From the NCBI RefSeq assembly GCF_006864135.1, contig NZ_SADV01000012.1:50608-114607 (forward strand): 64,000 bases of DNA. Reading direction: 5' to 3'. Both the position numbers and the translations under genes were made by a program. Source of the stretch: Lysinibacillus sphaericus. GTDB lineage: Bacteria; Bacillota; Bacilli; Bacillales_A; Planococcaceae. Position 1 is the first letter of the stretch. The number at the start of each line of letters is the position of its first letter. Below, piece by piece: positions 1-11,100 of the stretch. The notes beneath the pieces were generated by a model that was not told the origin of the DNA, did not search any database, and was given only the letters and a program-made list of their open reading frames with translations.

Positions 1-1
1 A

Positions 2-1753
2 ATCAGATATAATCCCCAAATTGAATCGTTTGGTTTAATGTCTGAAGGGGACATCTTTCCACTTGGAGAGGTTTCTGTGCAAATGAATTTCGCGGATCAT
101 CACGCTTTAAACTTTCTAACCTACAGTCTACTGGATGGAAAATTACCAACCAATGCTCATGAGGCAGCTATCGATTCCTGGTTAATTCCTTCTATAAAAA
201 AAGATCTTCAATTAGGTGATTCATTTGAACTGGATGGAAAAACATATCAACTGGTAGGTTTACTGAAAAATAATGATTCTACACAGAAAGATAAAATGGG
301 GCGATTATTAACGTATAAAAGTGAGTTTGCTATTGGAGAGGGAAGAATATTAATAGAAATTAACCAGAAAGCAGACTTAAACGAGGTTTTAGACGAATTA
401 AACTCAATTACTGAAGACAATAACATTGCTATTAATACTGATTTGATTCGAGCTTTGAAACCGGAATCGGATCAATCGATTTTGGCTATTCTAGTAGTTG
501 TAATTAGCATTGTTGTAATTATGACAATTGTTGTTATTTACAACACTTTTCAAATCAGTGTCGTAGAACGAATGAAGCAGTTCGGATTGTTGAGAAGTAT
601 CGGTGCTACACGAAAACAAATTCGACAAATTGTTATGAAAGAAGCTTTTGTGTTAGCTATCATAGCCATACCAATCGGCATTATATGCAGCTTATTGGCA
701 CTAGCTATTCTCCAAACCATTTTCTTGATTTTATTAGAAGATGGTCCAGATGTATTCAATATCGATTGGCAGATATTATTGATTAGTTCGATTATTACGC
801 TGATAGCCGTATTAGTATCCAGTTATTACCCTGCTTTTTTTGCAAGCAGAATATCACCATTGTTGGCAATTAGCAGTAGATTGTCAATAAAAAAAGAGAG
901 AATCAAAAAACAAAATAATAAGGTGCTAAGAAAACCTTTTTCATTCCCATTAAGTATGGCCATTAAAAATGTAAAAAGAAATAAAAATCGTTATGTCGTT
1001 ACTATTTTATCAATCATTATAAGTAGTGTATTGTTTATTACTTTTTCAACTTTAATGAACATCGCATTAACATCCAAACTTGTGAACGATCCGTCCGAAT
1101 CGGATCTTACAATCTATCTACAAGAAGAAAATAATGTTTCTTCTAAGAATCCGGAAGTTTTAGATCATTTAAAGTTGATTAAAAATGTATCCGAGGTTTC
1201 CGAACAAGACTTAATTTTTAAAATTGAATTGAAGGATACAACTCAATCCCTAGCGACTGTTGAAGACATCCAGAAGACTATTGGAAAAAAACACTCCATT
1301 ATAGTGGTCAATAACTTTGAAGAGAATAAAGCCAAAAATGAAGATGTTCTCATCATCAAAGTTCTTGTCTATGCTTTTATTGTGGTCATTTCTTTAATCG
1401 GTAGTTTAAATATCTTCAATACGATTACTATAAGCATCTTGGTTAGGCGAAAAGAACTGGCTGCACTAAAATCCATAGGTATGTCCCAAAAGGATTTGAA
1501 AAAAATGATTACATATGAAGCACTGATTTACGGTTTTTCTGGAAGCTTGCAAGGTATATTTTTCGGTTGTATACTTTCATATATTATTACGTATAATGCT
1601 ACTTCCGGTTTCTTGAAAGCAGAATGGTCGATTCCTTATATTGCTTGTTTTATTACGTTTGTTGCAGCTTTATTAATCAGTTATTTATCTGTTCTGCTAC
1701 CGCTGAGAAGAATCCGACAGGATAATATTATAAATACGATAAGAGAAGCATAA
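2..1753 (+). CDS. ABC transporter permease, FtsX/MacB type (5' end outside window)
   Basis: The frame is open from base 2, so the gene starts upstream of the window; the first ATG in view is at 38. Membrane protein of an ABC exporter or peptide-sensing/resistance transporter. It carries two FtsX-like four-helix units: the first around residues 143-275 counted from the ATG at 38 (long hydrophobic run, then a cytoplasmic ERMKQFGLLRSIGATRKQIR loop), the second around 425-565 (VRRKELAALKSIGMSQKDLK loop). A SMAIKNVKRNKNR stretch (about 305-317) precedes the second extracellular segment, as in other two-unit FtsX permeases. The cognate ATPase is not in view and is probably just upstream. A two-component system follows 87 bases later, the usual arrangement for antimicrobial-peptide or lantibiotic detoxification modules, but the substrate cannot be read from sequence. 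Confidence 0.9.
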   Translation: MRYNPQIESFGLMSEGDIFPLGEVSVQMNFADHHALNFLTYSLLDGKLPTNAHEAAIDSWLIPSIKKDLQLGDSFELDGKTYQLVGLLKNNDSTQKDKMGRLLTYKSEFAIGEGRILIEINQKADLNEVLDELNSITEDNNIAINTDLIRALKPESDQSILAILVVVISIVVIMTIVVIYNTFQISVVERMKQFGLLRSIGATRKQIRQIVMKEAFVLAIIAIPIGIICSLLALAILQTIFLILLEDGPDVFNIDWQILLISSIITLIAVLVSSYYPAFFASRISPLLAISSRLSIKKERIKKQNNKVLRKPFSFPLSMAIKNVKRNKNRYVVTILSIIISSVLFITFSTLMNIALTSKLVNDPSESDLTIYLQEENNVSSKNPEVLDHLKLIKNVSEVSEQDLIFKIELKDTTQSLATVEDIQKTIGKKHSIIVVNNFEENKAKNEDVLIIKVLVYAFIVVISLIGSLNIFNTITISILVRRKELAALKSIGMSQKDLKKMITYEALIYGFSGSLQGIFFGCILSYIITYNATSGFLKAEWSIPYIACFITFVAALLISYLSVLLPLRRIRQDNIINTIREA

Positions 1754-1761
1754 TACCAAAG

Positions 1762-1785
1762 GCCTGGCTATTGATATAGTCAGGC
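1762..1785 (+). terminator. weak hairpin after the permease
   Basis: Stem GCCTGGCT/AGTCAGGC with one G-T pair; no good T-run follows, so it may only partially terminate before the regulator gene. Confidence 0.35.
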
Positions 1786-1840
1786 TATTCTGATTTGATG
1801 GTAACTGCTAATATAGAGTGAGAGGAAGGAGAAGATATAC

Positions 1841-2539
1841 TTGAATAAAATATTACTTGTAGAAGACGATGAAGCTCTCGGTCTAGCCATTGAATTTTCA
1901 TTAAGAAATGAAGATTATGAGGTGATTAGAGCTACTAGTGTAAAAGAAGCGAAAAGCCAATTTAATGATAATATTTTTGACTTGGCTATCTTAGATATCA
2001 ACCTTCCGGATGGAAATGGTTATGACTTATGTTTGCACTTCAAAAAACAAAATCATGCAACAGCTATTATATTCTTAACAGCTTTGGATGAAGAGGCAAA
2101 TGTAGTAATGGGACTAGATATTGGCGGAGACGATTATATAACAAAGCCTTTTCGGGTTAGAGAACTTATGTCGAGAGTAAAAGTACAATTACGTAAACAA
2201 GCTAGATTGGAAGAAGTTTCAATGATTTTAATATCTGAAAATATAAAGGTGGATATGAACCAAGTAAAGGTCTATAAAAATCAAGGTATTGTTCCATTAA
2301 CAACCTTAGAATATAAGCTTTTGTTAACTTTTATGAAAAACGCTCACAAACTATTAGAAAGAGATGAAATCCTACTGAAAATAACAGAAGAAGATGATGT
2401 TTTTTTTGGTGAAAATACGTTATCTGTATACATAATGCGTTTAAGAGAAAAAATTGAAGATGACCCCAAAAATCCACAGTTTATCATTACTAAAAGAGGA
2501 TTAGGATATCATTGGGATAAGGATGTGAACCGAGAATAG
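1841..2539 (+). CDS. OmpR-family response regulator
   Basis: DNA-binding response regulator of 232 residues, full length for the family. The receiver domain (1-115) shows the acidic pair D9-D10, phosphoacceptor D52 in LAILDINLPDG, T80 and K102 in DDYITKPF. The C-terminal winged helix (about 130-228) has the typical LTTLEYKLL and RGLGYHW elements. It starts at TTG with ribosome binding site GGAAGGAG (1824-1831) nine bases upstream; no closer ATG is in frame. The kinase gene begins at the base after its stop codon, so the two are translationally coupled. It probably controls the permease operon just upstream, as is usual for these modules; that target is inference. Confidence 0.95.
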   Translation: MNKILLVEDDEALGLAIEFSLRNEDYEVIRATSVKEAKSQFNDNIFDLAILDINLPDGNGYDLCLHFKKQNHATAIIFLTALDEEANVVMGLDIGGDDYITKPFRVRELMSRVKVQLRKQARLEEVSMILISENIKVDMNQVKVYKNQGIVPLTTLEYKLLLTFMKNAHKLLERDEILLKITEEDDVFFGENTLSVYIMRLREKIEDDPKNPQFIITKRGLGYHWDKDVNRE

Positions 2540-3778
2540 ATGATGAAAAATACCGAATTGAAAGGTTATATGATAATACTGGTGGTTTTATTTTCTCTAT
2601 TTATCGTTTATCAGTTAATTTCACATCAAATATTTTACAATCATTTAAAAACAGATTCTATTACAGCTTGGGGAGAAATTACCGCTAAATTGATTGAACA
2701 AAATCCGGAGAATGAAGCAGAAATTATGAAAGTCTTTACAAGTAATTCTTCTGATTCAAGTAAGTATCAGGAGAAAGGGAGAGAAATCTTTAGGCAGTAT
2801 GGATTATACGAAGATTTGGAGACGAAACTTTTTCCACTTTTAAATAACCATATTTCTAGCTTTAATCAAACAATACTTTTGGGAATGATTTGTTTCGGAT
2901 TAATACTGTTTCTGGCAAACTATATACAATACAAGATTATTTTCAATAAAATTAAGCAACTTACATCAACTGCTAAGAAAATAATTGATGGAGATTACTC
3001 GGTTACAATAAATGAAAATAAAGAAGGAGAAATCGCCAAATTAGCTGTTTCATTCCGCTCCATGAAAGACATCATTAGAAAAAATATGAAGGATTTACTT
3101 GTAGAGAAGGAATTTTTAGGACGAATGTTGCAAGACATATCCCATCAATTAAAAACGCCACTTTCAACTATATCAATCTATAATGAAATGTTATTGATTG
3201 AAGACTTGCCCCGTCAGAAACAAGTTCAATTATTGCAAAATAATGAAATTCAAATCTCCAGAATGAATGTTTTAATTCAAAACTTGTTAAAAGTAGCGAA
3301 AATTGATGCCAAAGCAATTTCATTTAATAAAGAACCGTTAAACTTGGTGAATACTATTAAAGAAGTTTTGAATCGTTTGGAAAATATAATTAATGAAAGG
3401 GATTTGTCAATTGACTGGGACGGTACGGAGGAAGTAGTGATTATCCACGATAAATTATGGATGCAAGAAGCTTTGATGAACTTGCTAAAAAATGCGATTG
3501 AGCATTCTAAACCTGGTGAGAAAATCACACTTCAAGTCATGGATACACCGATTTATACAGAGCTCGTAATTCAAGATTTTGGAGAAGGGATTGCTGCTGA
3601 AGACTTACCACATATTTTTAATCGATTCTACAAAGCAAGCACTTCTAAAAAACATGATTCTACAGGGATTGGCTTGGCTTTAACAAAAGCGATTATTGAA
3701 GCTCATCAAGCTTTGATTAAAGTTGAAAGTGTGAAAAATGCTTATACAAAGTTTACAATTACCTTTATAAAATTTTAA
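2540..3778 (+). CDS. sensor histidine kinase, HAMP-HisKA-HATPase
   Basis: Membrane sensor kinase, 412 residues. Transmembrane segment 1 (about 9-29), an extracellular domain of about 80 residues, transmembrane segment 2 (about 111-130), HAMP linker (about 132-185), HisKA domain with phosphorylation site H202 in DISHQLKTPLS, and HATPase domain with N box (N318 in NLLKNAIEH), G1 box DFGEGI (346-351) and G2 box GIGLAL (376-381). TAG of the regulator abuts its ATG (TAGATGATG), so translation is coupled; ATG at 2543 is an alternative start. The extracellular domain is larger than in intramembrane-sensing BceS kinases, so direct ligand sensing is possible. Followed by a very strong terminator at 3881. 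Confidence 0.95.
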   Translation: MMKNTELKGYMIILVVLFSLFIVYQLISHQIFYNHLKTDSITAWGEITAKLIEQNPENEAEIMKVFTSNSSDSSKYQEKGREIFRQYGLYEDLETKLFPLLNNHISSFNQTILLGMICFGLILFLANYIQYKIIFNKIKQLTSTAKKIIDGDYSVTINENKEGEIAKLAVSFRSMKDIIRKNMKDLLVEKEFLGRMLQDISHQLKTPLSTISIYNEMLLIEDLPRQKQVQLLQNNEIQISRMNVLIQNLLKVAKIDAKAISFNKEPLNLVNTIKEVLNRLENIINERDLSIDWDGTEEVVIIHDKLWMQEALMNLLKNAIEHSKPGEKITLQVMDTPIYTELVIQDFGEGIAAEDLPHIFNRFYKASTSKKHDSTGIGLALTKAIIEAHQALIKVESVKNAYTKFTITFIKF

Positions 3779-3880
3779 AATGTTTTATATCTGAATCAGT
3801 TTTTAAGGTTGTAGTCGATCCGTGCAAAAACCATACAAAGTTTTCTACATGATTATACATTGTGACTTTACATAACAGAA

Positions 3881-3926
3881 AGGCAGTAGTAACAAGGAAC
3901 AAGTCCTTGTTACTACTGCCTTTTTT
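3881..3926 (+). terminator. strong intrinsic terminator of the two-component operon
   Basis: Perfect 18-bp stem (arm 3881-3898, 5-base loop, arm 3904-3921) followed by a run of T. Nearly the same hairpin with its flanks recurs at 29358-29400. Confidence 0.9.
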
Positions 3927-4111
3927 ATGAATATTATTGATAATTCAAATCTTCCAACCTATCCGTTTAGTTTTTAGAAGAAATCTAAGAGTTGCTGAGA
4001 AATAATTAGGTTGAGTGGATTCTATTATCGTTATAACTTAGTAAGATAATATTTCAAATTGTAAGAGAACAGTTATTCATTTAAACAAAGAAAATTTATA
4101 TCTTTAAAATG

Positions 4112-4196
4112 AAACAATTGGACAAAAGCGAGGTAAATAATAGGACTTTTGAAGAAAAATTACAAGCATATCAGAACTTTTGGTATAAGTCGATTT
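4112..4196 (+). pseudogene. 5' fragment of M29 aminopeptidase gene
   Basis: The stretch around GAGGTAAATAATAG followed by TTTTGAAGAAAAATTACAAG matches the translation start and first ~25 codons of the intact aminopeptidase genes at 18423 and 22199 (MTFEEKLQAYAEL). The ATG start is destroyed and homology ends near 4196 with a frameshifted tail. A remnant of the same duplication that produced copies at 18.4, 21.3 and 22.2 kb. Confidence 0.8.
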
Positions 4197-4508
4197 GCAT
4201 CTTCAACTACTGAGTATAAGCTAAGAGGGGGTATAGAAAAGAACACAATATAAAAAATTAGGTAGAGAGAAGGACCTGCTGAAATACTTTAGTTGATAAT
4301 CGAATGTACAGTTCAAAGAATATTTGAAAAGGAAGGAGAAGTTTTATAGGGATAATTTGTCATATTCATTCCAAAAATATACTGGTTTTTTATGTTATTA
4401 TAACTAATGATTGCTATCGAGATGTTGTGTCAAGCAATTGGAATTTATGTCCTTAACCCATCCTAGCTTTATAAAAGATGAGCAATTACCTCGCTTATTT
4501 GGTAAAAT

Positions 4509-4537
4509 TTGACAATTTGTTATACCTGTCATATACT
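4509..4537 (+). promoter_or_regulatory. candidate sigma-A promoter in the long region before the NRPS gene
   Basis: TTGACA at 4509-4514, 17-base spacer, TATACT at 4532-4537. If used it gives an untranslated leader of about 590 bases before the NRPS start at 5135. The rest of 4200-5134 holds no gene or clear structured RNA that I can recognise. Confidence 0.5.
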
Positions 4538-5134
4538 ATTGCCATGCTTTGCGATATATAAATATAAAACTTTGTACAGGTAATAAAATTTGATGTAGGA
4601 AAAGTTTACATTCGAGATTAGCTCAGTTTTAGTTGACGTTGGGTGGTTGCCATAGTTGATAAAGAGGATGCTTAAGGTTATTCATTAACACAGCAAGTAC
4701 ATAATGGATTTTTTAAAATCTACACTGTAACCGTTATTGCGTCGTTTACAAACTCGAACTAGGGGTTTGTGTAGTAACGGAACAAAAAAGCAATATAACT
4801 CCATACCTCTTATATTTTATTTCCCTTTAATTTTTAGTAACAGTCCAAAATCTTTCAACTCCCTCTAGTAAGTGAAATGAATATCCTTTCCATAATACTT
4901 ATAAGTGCATGTCCTACTGGAGTGAGTTCTTTGTTTGATCACCTGTATTATTATAAGGGTCAAGCCACGACTAATTCCACAACTGAAGCGTAGCGAAATG
5001 CGTTAGTAATCTTTAGTAAACATATTCCTCTCTTCTCACATTCAAGAGTTTCTATACACATTTATATAAGCAAAACTATACATTTTAAAATATTATCATT
5101 GTGTATTCTATTGATAATAATTAGGAGGATCAGT

Positions 5135-8100
5135 ATGAACCGATTTGTTAAAGTAGAAAATGCCCAGTTGATAACTGAGGCTCAATACGATGTAACAGAA
5201 AATCAGAAAGTATTATGGTTGGCACGTCAAATGGACATAGAAGCGGGCATTTATAATGAACCCGTATCTATACAAATAAAAGGAGACTTAGATCATAAAA
5301 AATTACAAAAGGCCTTGCAATATGTTGTAGCGAAACACGTAGCGTTACAAATGAATATTGTATCTACGAATAACGGTCTGAAGCAATTAAGGAAAGAACA
5401 ATTTCATGTAAACATGGATTTTTATGATTGGTCTTCCTATCCTAGCGCCATAAGAGATCAGATGTTGGACAAATCTTTGAAATTAAATCTTCACACAAGA
5501 TTTGATCTAACCTCAGATGCTTTGTTTCGGTTTCAACTGTATCAGTTGGAACCAAATGAATATCTCCTTCACATGATGTTTCATCATATTATTTATGATG
5601 GATGGAGTTTAGGATTATTCTTGCAAGATTTAGAACAGGCCTATTCATTAGATCTAACTTTTGAAATAGAAAAGAACAATCATAGACTACATATGTATGA
5701 AAAACTTTTACATAAACATCAAAATTATATTGGAACAGAGGATTATGTTACTTCAGAAAAATATTGGAGTATAAAATTAGAAGGTACCTTACCGTGGAGT
5801 GAATTTCCAACAAGTTGCGCAAAGTCACCTGTACCAACATATCAAGGAGGAGCTTTACAATATGCAATAAAGCCTTCTTTATCTAACCTTATAAAACAAT
5901 TTTCAAAGGAAAAGCAAGTTAGCTCATACCGTGTATGGCTAAGCATCTATGTTGTTTTATTACATCAAATGACAAATCAGACAGACTTGGTAGTTGGAAT
6001 GCCAATTAACACGAGAAGCAGTGACGAAGAAGCGCGAGAGGTATTTGGCTACTTTGTGAATACAGTCCCACTACGTATAGCATTTTCACCGACCGAGACT
6101 TTTACAGAGTTAGTTCAAAAAGTGAATGACTCAGTAAAAGAGGCTATTGCACATGGAGATTATCCATTGAACCATTTGATTCAGCAAGTTAAGAATCGAG
6201 AAGAAAATAACACGTCTTTATATTCAACAGTATTCAACATGGTGAAACTTCCGAATTTCAGAATGGAAGACTTAGAAACGAAAGTCATTACACATCAAAA
6301 TCGAATAAGTGTGTTTAATATGGTATGGCGATTAGTTCAAAACCAAAGTGATGCTTTAAATATTGAAATTGATTATAACGCAGGTATATATGATGAAAAC
6401 GACATACAGAACTTTATAGATAGATTTCAACATTTACTACAGGCATTGATAGAAAACAGTGACAAACCTATATCCAATCTAGAGTTGCTTTTACCACAGG
6501 ATATTGATGTTTATCAAAACACATTGGCTGTGAAAAATGTGCCGCCTATGACATTAGATCAACTCATTGATGAACAAGCGGATATACACCCAGATCGTAT
6601 TGCTATAACGATGGGTCAACAAAATATCACTTATCAAGAGTTACGGGTCTTGTCAAACCAAGTGGCACAAACTTTATTGCGCCAAGGATTTCAAAAACAA
6701 AACCGTGTAAGTATCATCATGAATCGTAGTATAGAAGCCGTTGTTTCAATGATTGGAGTATTAAAGGCAGGAGGTACCTATGTACCTGTGGAGCCAGATT
6801 TTCCTGTAGACCGGGTTCGTTTTATATTACAGGATAGTGAGTCAACTCATATTATTACAAGTCATAAGTTCAGTTTACAACATATTCAACTAGATCAAAA
6901 AGTTATTTTATATGAAGACATGTCTAAACAGTCCATTATTGAGCAAGCGAAACGAACACATGCAACGGAAGATGCCGCCTATATCATTTATACATCTGGT
7001 TCTACTGGAAATCCTAAAGGTGTATTGATTCCTCATAAGGGAGTAATTCACTTTATACAATCCTTAAAAGATACGTATCATTTTCAGAAAAATCACGTAC
7101 ATCTGCAATTTGCATCACTTATCTTTGATGCATCCGTCTGGGAAATCTATAGTAGTTTGTTAACTGGTGGGAGGCTTTATATTTTATCGGAAATAGAAAG
7201 AAAATCTTTCAACCACTTTATCGAGGCTATTGAGAAGCAACAAGTAAATTTTTGTCTTTTACCTACTGTATTTTTCCATACCTTAACGCAAGCGTCTCTG
7301 CATGAATTAGAAAAATTAAAATCACTAAACTATATATTTGTTGGTGGAGAGACATTGCTACCAGAAACAGTAAGAAAATGGCAAGAAAAAGTAGATTTAA
7401 AAATTCCGATTGTAAATGCATATGGTCCAACAGAATCGACAGTCTGTGTCGCCACATATCCGATTATCAACAAGGTAAATGAAACACAAGTAAATATACC
7501 AATTGGGAAACAGTTATCTCATACAGAAATCTATATTTTGAACGAACAGCATCAAATTTGTCCACCGTACGTACCTGGAGAGATTTATATTGGTGGGAAT
7601 AGCCTTGCGCAGAAATATGTCAATCAACCTGATAAAACAAAAGAATCATTTATAACTGTAAATTTACCAACTTCGTCTAAGGCAAGACTATATAAAAGTG
7701 GTGATCAAGGTCTTATCACACAAGATGGACAAGTTGAATTTTTAGGACGTATAGATAAGCAGGTGAAGATTCGTGGATATCGTATCGAGTTAGAAGAAAT
7801 CGAAGAACAAATGCTCCGACACCCATCTATTCAACATTCATCTGTGATAGTTTATCAGAATAAAAAAGGCGATCAGCAATTGATTGCTTTCTACATATTG
7901 CAAAAAGAGGCTATTGTGGCTGCTGATGATATTCAAGCATACCTTTCAGAAAAGTTACCTTATTTTATGCTACCGAATTACATGCAAGATGTTGAGGCGT
8001 TTCCTTTAACACCGAGCGGCAAGATAGATTATAACTCATTACAAAAGCAAGCAGAGTCTGTATTAGAAAACCGTACTCAAAGATATATTCCACCCAATAC

Positions 8101-11100
8101 AAATACTGAAATACAATTACAAAATATCTGGGCAGAAGTTTTACGGATGAATTCTGAACAGATAAGTATCGAAGATGATTTTTTCACGATTGGTGGACAT
8201 TCTTTACTCACAGTCCAAGTCATTAATCGTATTCATGCCAGACTCCGTGTACAGATAAGTTTAAAAGACTTATATGTATATCGAACGATTCATACATGTG
8301 CTGATTATATAGACCGATTAAATCCTATAGATATTGAAGACGTAATTCCACAAATTCCTGAACAAACGTATTACCCGTTATCCCATGCACAAAAAAGACT
8401 TTGGTTTTTATACAAAAGGTATCCAAAAGATCGAACATATGATATCCCTATCCAGGTACAAATACAGCCCGGTATACAAATCAAAATGTTGAACAAAGCT
8501 TTATATGAAGTTGTAAAACGACATGAAATTTTTCGAACGGTTTTCATGGAAAAGCAAGGGGAGCCTGTGCAACACATACGAGAAGAAATAGACGCGATAG
8601 CTACACACGTGGATATTACCAAAATTAAAAAGAGTAAACAAGCAGCATATAGGTTGAAGTGTATACGGGAGATTGATTCTAAAGAGTTTAATTTAGAACA
8701 GGGTCCATTATTCCGAACGATACTATTCACAGAGAGTGAAGATTGCTCTTGGTTATATTTGAATTTCCATCATATTATTATGGATGAATGGAGTTTACAA
8801 CGTTTTCTAAAGGAGCTATTGGAGGTATATGATGAAATATTACTAAATAAAATTGTGCATGCTACCAAACCTACTGTTAGATATGTTGATTATGTCGCAT
8901 GGCAATATGAACATCTTTCGTTAGGAACGTGGGAAATAGAAAAAAAATATTGGAGACAAGAGTTCCAAAACGTTCTACCTCAATTATCACTACCATACGA
9001 TCGAATGCGTCCTAGTACTCCTTCAAATCATGGTGCGGTGCTTTCTAAGAAAATAGACCAGATAAATTTGGCAGGATTAAAAAAACTTGCACAACAAGAG
9101 GAAGTTTCACTATTCATACTGCTATTCACTGCTTACACGCAATTTTTACAGCAGATATGTGGGCAGAATGACCTCATTGTAGGAACACCTGTGACAGGGA
9201 GACAACATACAGCATTTGAAGATGTACAAGGTTTCTTTGTCAACACAGTTGCAATTCGAGTAGATACAACAGATGCAGCTACAATGAAAGAATTGTGTGA
9301 AGTTGTAAAAGAGAAATGTCTTTTGGCATTCCAACATCAAAACTATCCATTTGATAAGGTAATTGAAGCAGTAAACCCTGAACGAAGAGCACATGATAAT
9401 CCAATTTTCCAAACTATGTTTAGTTATCAACAGTACTCAGCTCAACAACATAACTTGCATCGATTGGATATACAACCTGTAGAACAAGCAATTAGTAAAT
9501 TTGACTTATCTCTTACATTTGTGGAGGAAGATGATGGTCTAATTATGGATTTAGAATATAATACTGATTTGTTTGAAAGAACAACGATTTCACGTTTTGC
9601 AGAACAACTATTGCAAACTATCCAGATGATACAAACAGATTTTACTACATCTCTTTGTCAATTAAATATATTGAGTGATACAGATAAATCTATGTATCAA
9701 AAATTGAATGATACGTATATGGCGATACCACAACATTCATCAATACAGGAACGTTTTTATCGGCAAGTGTATAAAAGACCCGATGCGATCGCAATTTCTA
9801 CGGAGGATAGGTTATATACTTATGAAGAGGTGAATCATTATTCTAATCAAATTGCTCATTATTTGATTGAAAAAGGAATTCAGCTCAATGATGTAGTTGC
9901 CATTTTCTTAGACCGAAGTTTAGAAAGTATTGTATGTATGTTGGGGGTTCTCAAAGCTGGCGGTACCTATGTGCCTATTGATATTAAATATCCGCCAGAA
10001 CGTGTATCGTATATTTTAAATGACAGTAAGGCAAAGCTAATTCTAACGAAAAATTCTCTAAAAAAAGAATCACTATCTCATTATGAACAAGTAGCTGTAA
10101 TAGAAGATATGTTAGCATCGTCTGCGATTCAAGACATCTTAAACAAAAATACAGCGGAAGACACAGCTTATATGATCTACACATCTGGATCGACGGGAAA
10201 TCCGAAAGGTACATTACTCCGACATGCTGGCGTACTGAATTTAGTGGAATGGCGCTCACAAACATTCCATATAACAGAGCAAGATGTGTTATCTCAGTTT
10301 TACTCTCACAGTTTTGATTCGTCTGTTTCGGAAATTTTTTCAGCTTTATTAACTGGAGCAAGACTTCATTTGTTAAATGAGGAACAACGTTACTCTTCAC
10401 AGGCATATTTCGATGCAGTTTCTACTTATAACATTACGATTTCAGACGTGGCAACAGCCTTTTTTAAACAATTAGCAAATGGAGTTTCTTCAAAACAGCT
10501 CATTCCATTAAAAAGTTTACGTGTGCTAATTATGGGAGGAGAAGCTGCATCTGCAGAGGCTATTCGAATATGGCAATCTGAAATGAGTGATACTGTACAG
10601 ATTGTCAATGAATATGGACCTACGGAAACAACAGTTAGTTCGTTGTATCACTCTGTTTCTACAAAAGTGGATAGTACAGTTACCCAGATTCCTATTGGGA
10701 AGCCTATTGCTAATACAAAAGTCTATATCTTAAACGAAAACATGCAGCTGTGTCCAATAGGTGTAATAGGAGAACTGTACATTGAGAGTGTAGGAACAGC
10801 AATCGGGTATGTAAATCAGCCAGATAGAACCAAACAATCATTTTTATCTAACCCGTTTTCTAAAGAAAATCATTCTATTTTATATCGGACAGGAGATCTA
10901 GTACGCCTAGAATCAAATGGAAGTGTAGAATATATGGGTAGACGTGATAGACAAGTGAAAATAAGAGGATATCGTATTGAACTAGGAGAAATTGAAGATG
11001 TACTTGTGCAAGAGCCTCGCATTCAACAAGCGGTGGTTCTACCTGATGCAGAAGGAAAAGAATTACACGCATATTTCACTGTTCATAATCAAACAGAAAT

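Larger units (their letters stand above)
3795..4200 (+). repeat. dispersed repeat R, copy 1 (terminator plus aminopeptidase upstream region)
   Basis: A stretch beginning ATCAGTTTTTAAGGTTGTAG and running through the terminator hairpin recurs at 29288-29402. The part 3965-4195 matches 21159-21385 with only a handful of differences by eye (same ATTCTATTATCG, TTAGTAAGATAATATT and TATTCATTTAAACAAAG blocks) and more weakly 18140-18265 and 29470-29660. In copies 1 and 3 the block runs into the 5' end of an M29 aminopeptidase gene, so this is a duplicated upstream region. Confidence 0.8.

Noticed and set aside
4600..5100. T-box or riboswitch in the region before the NRPS
   Set aside because: I found no specifier loop, T-box consensus or recognisable aptamer by eye.
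5099..5134. Longer NRPS start at 5099
   Set aside because: No ribosome binding site there; ATG 5135 has AGGAGG at proper spacing and fits the domain start.
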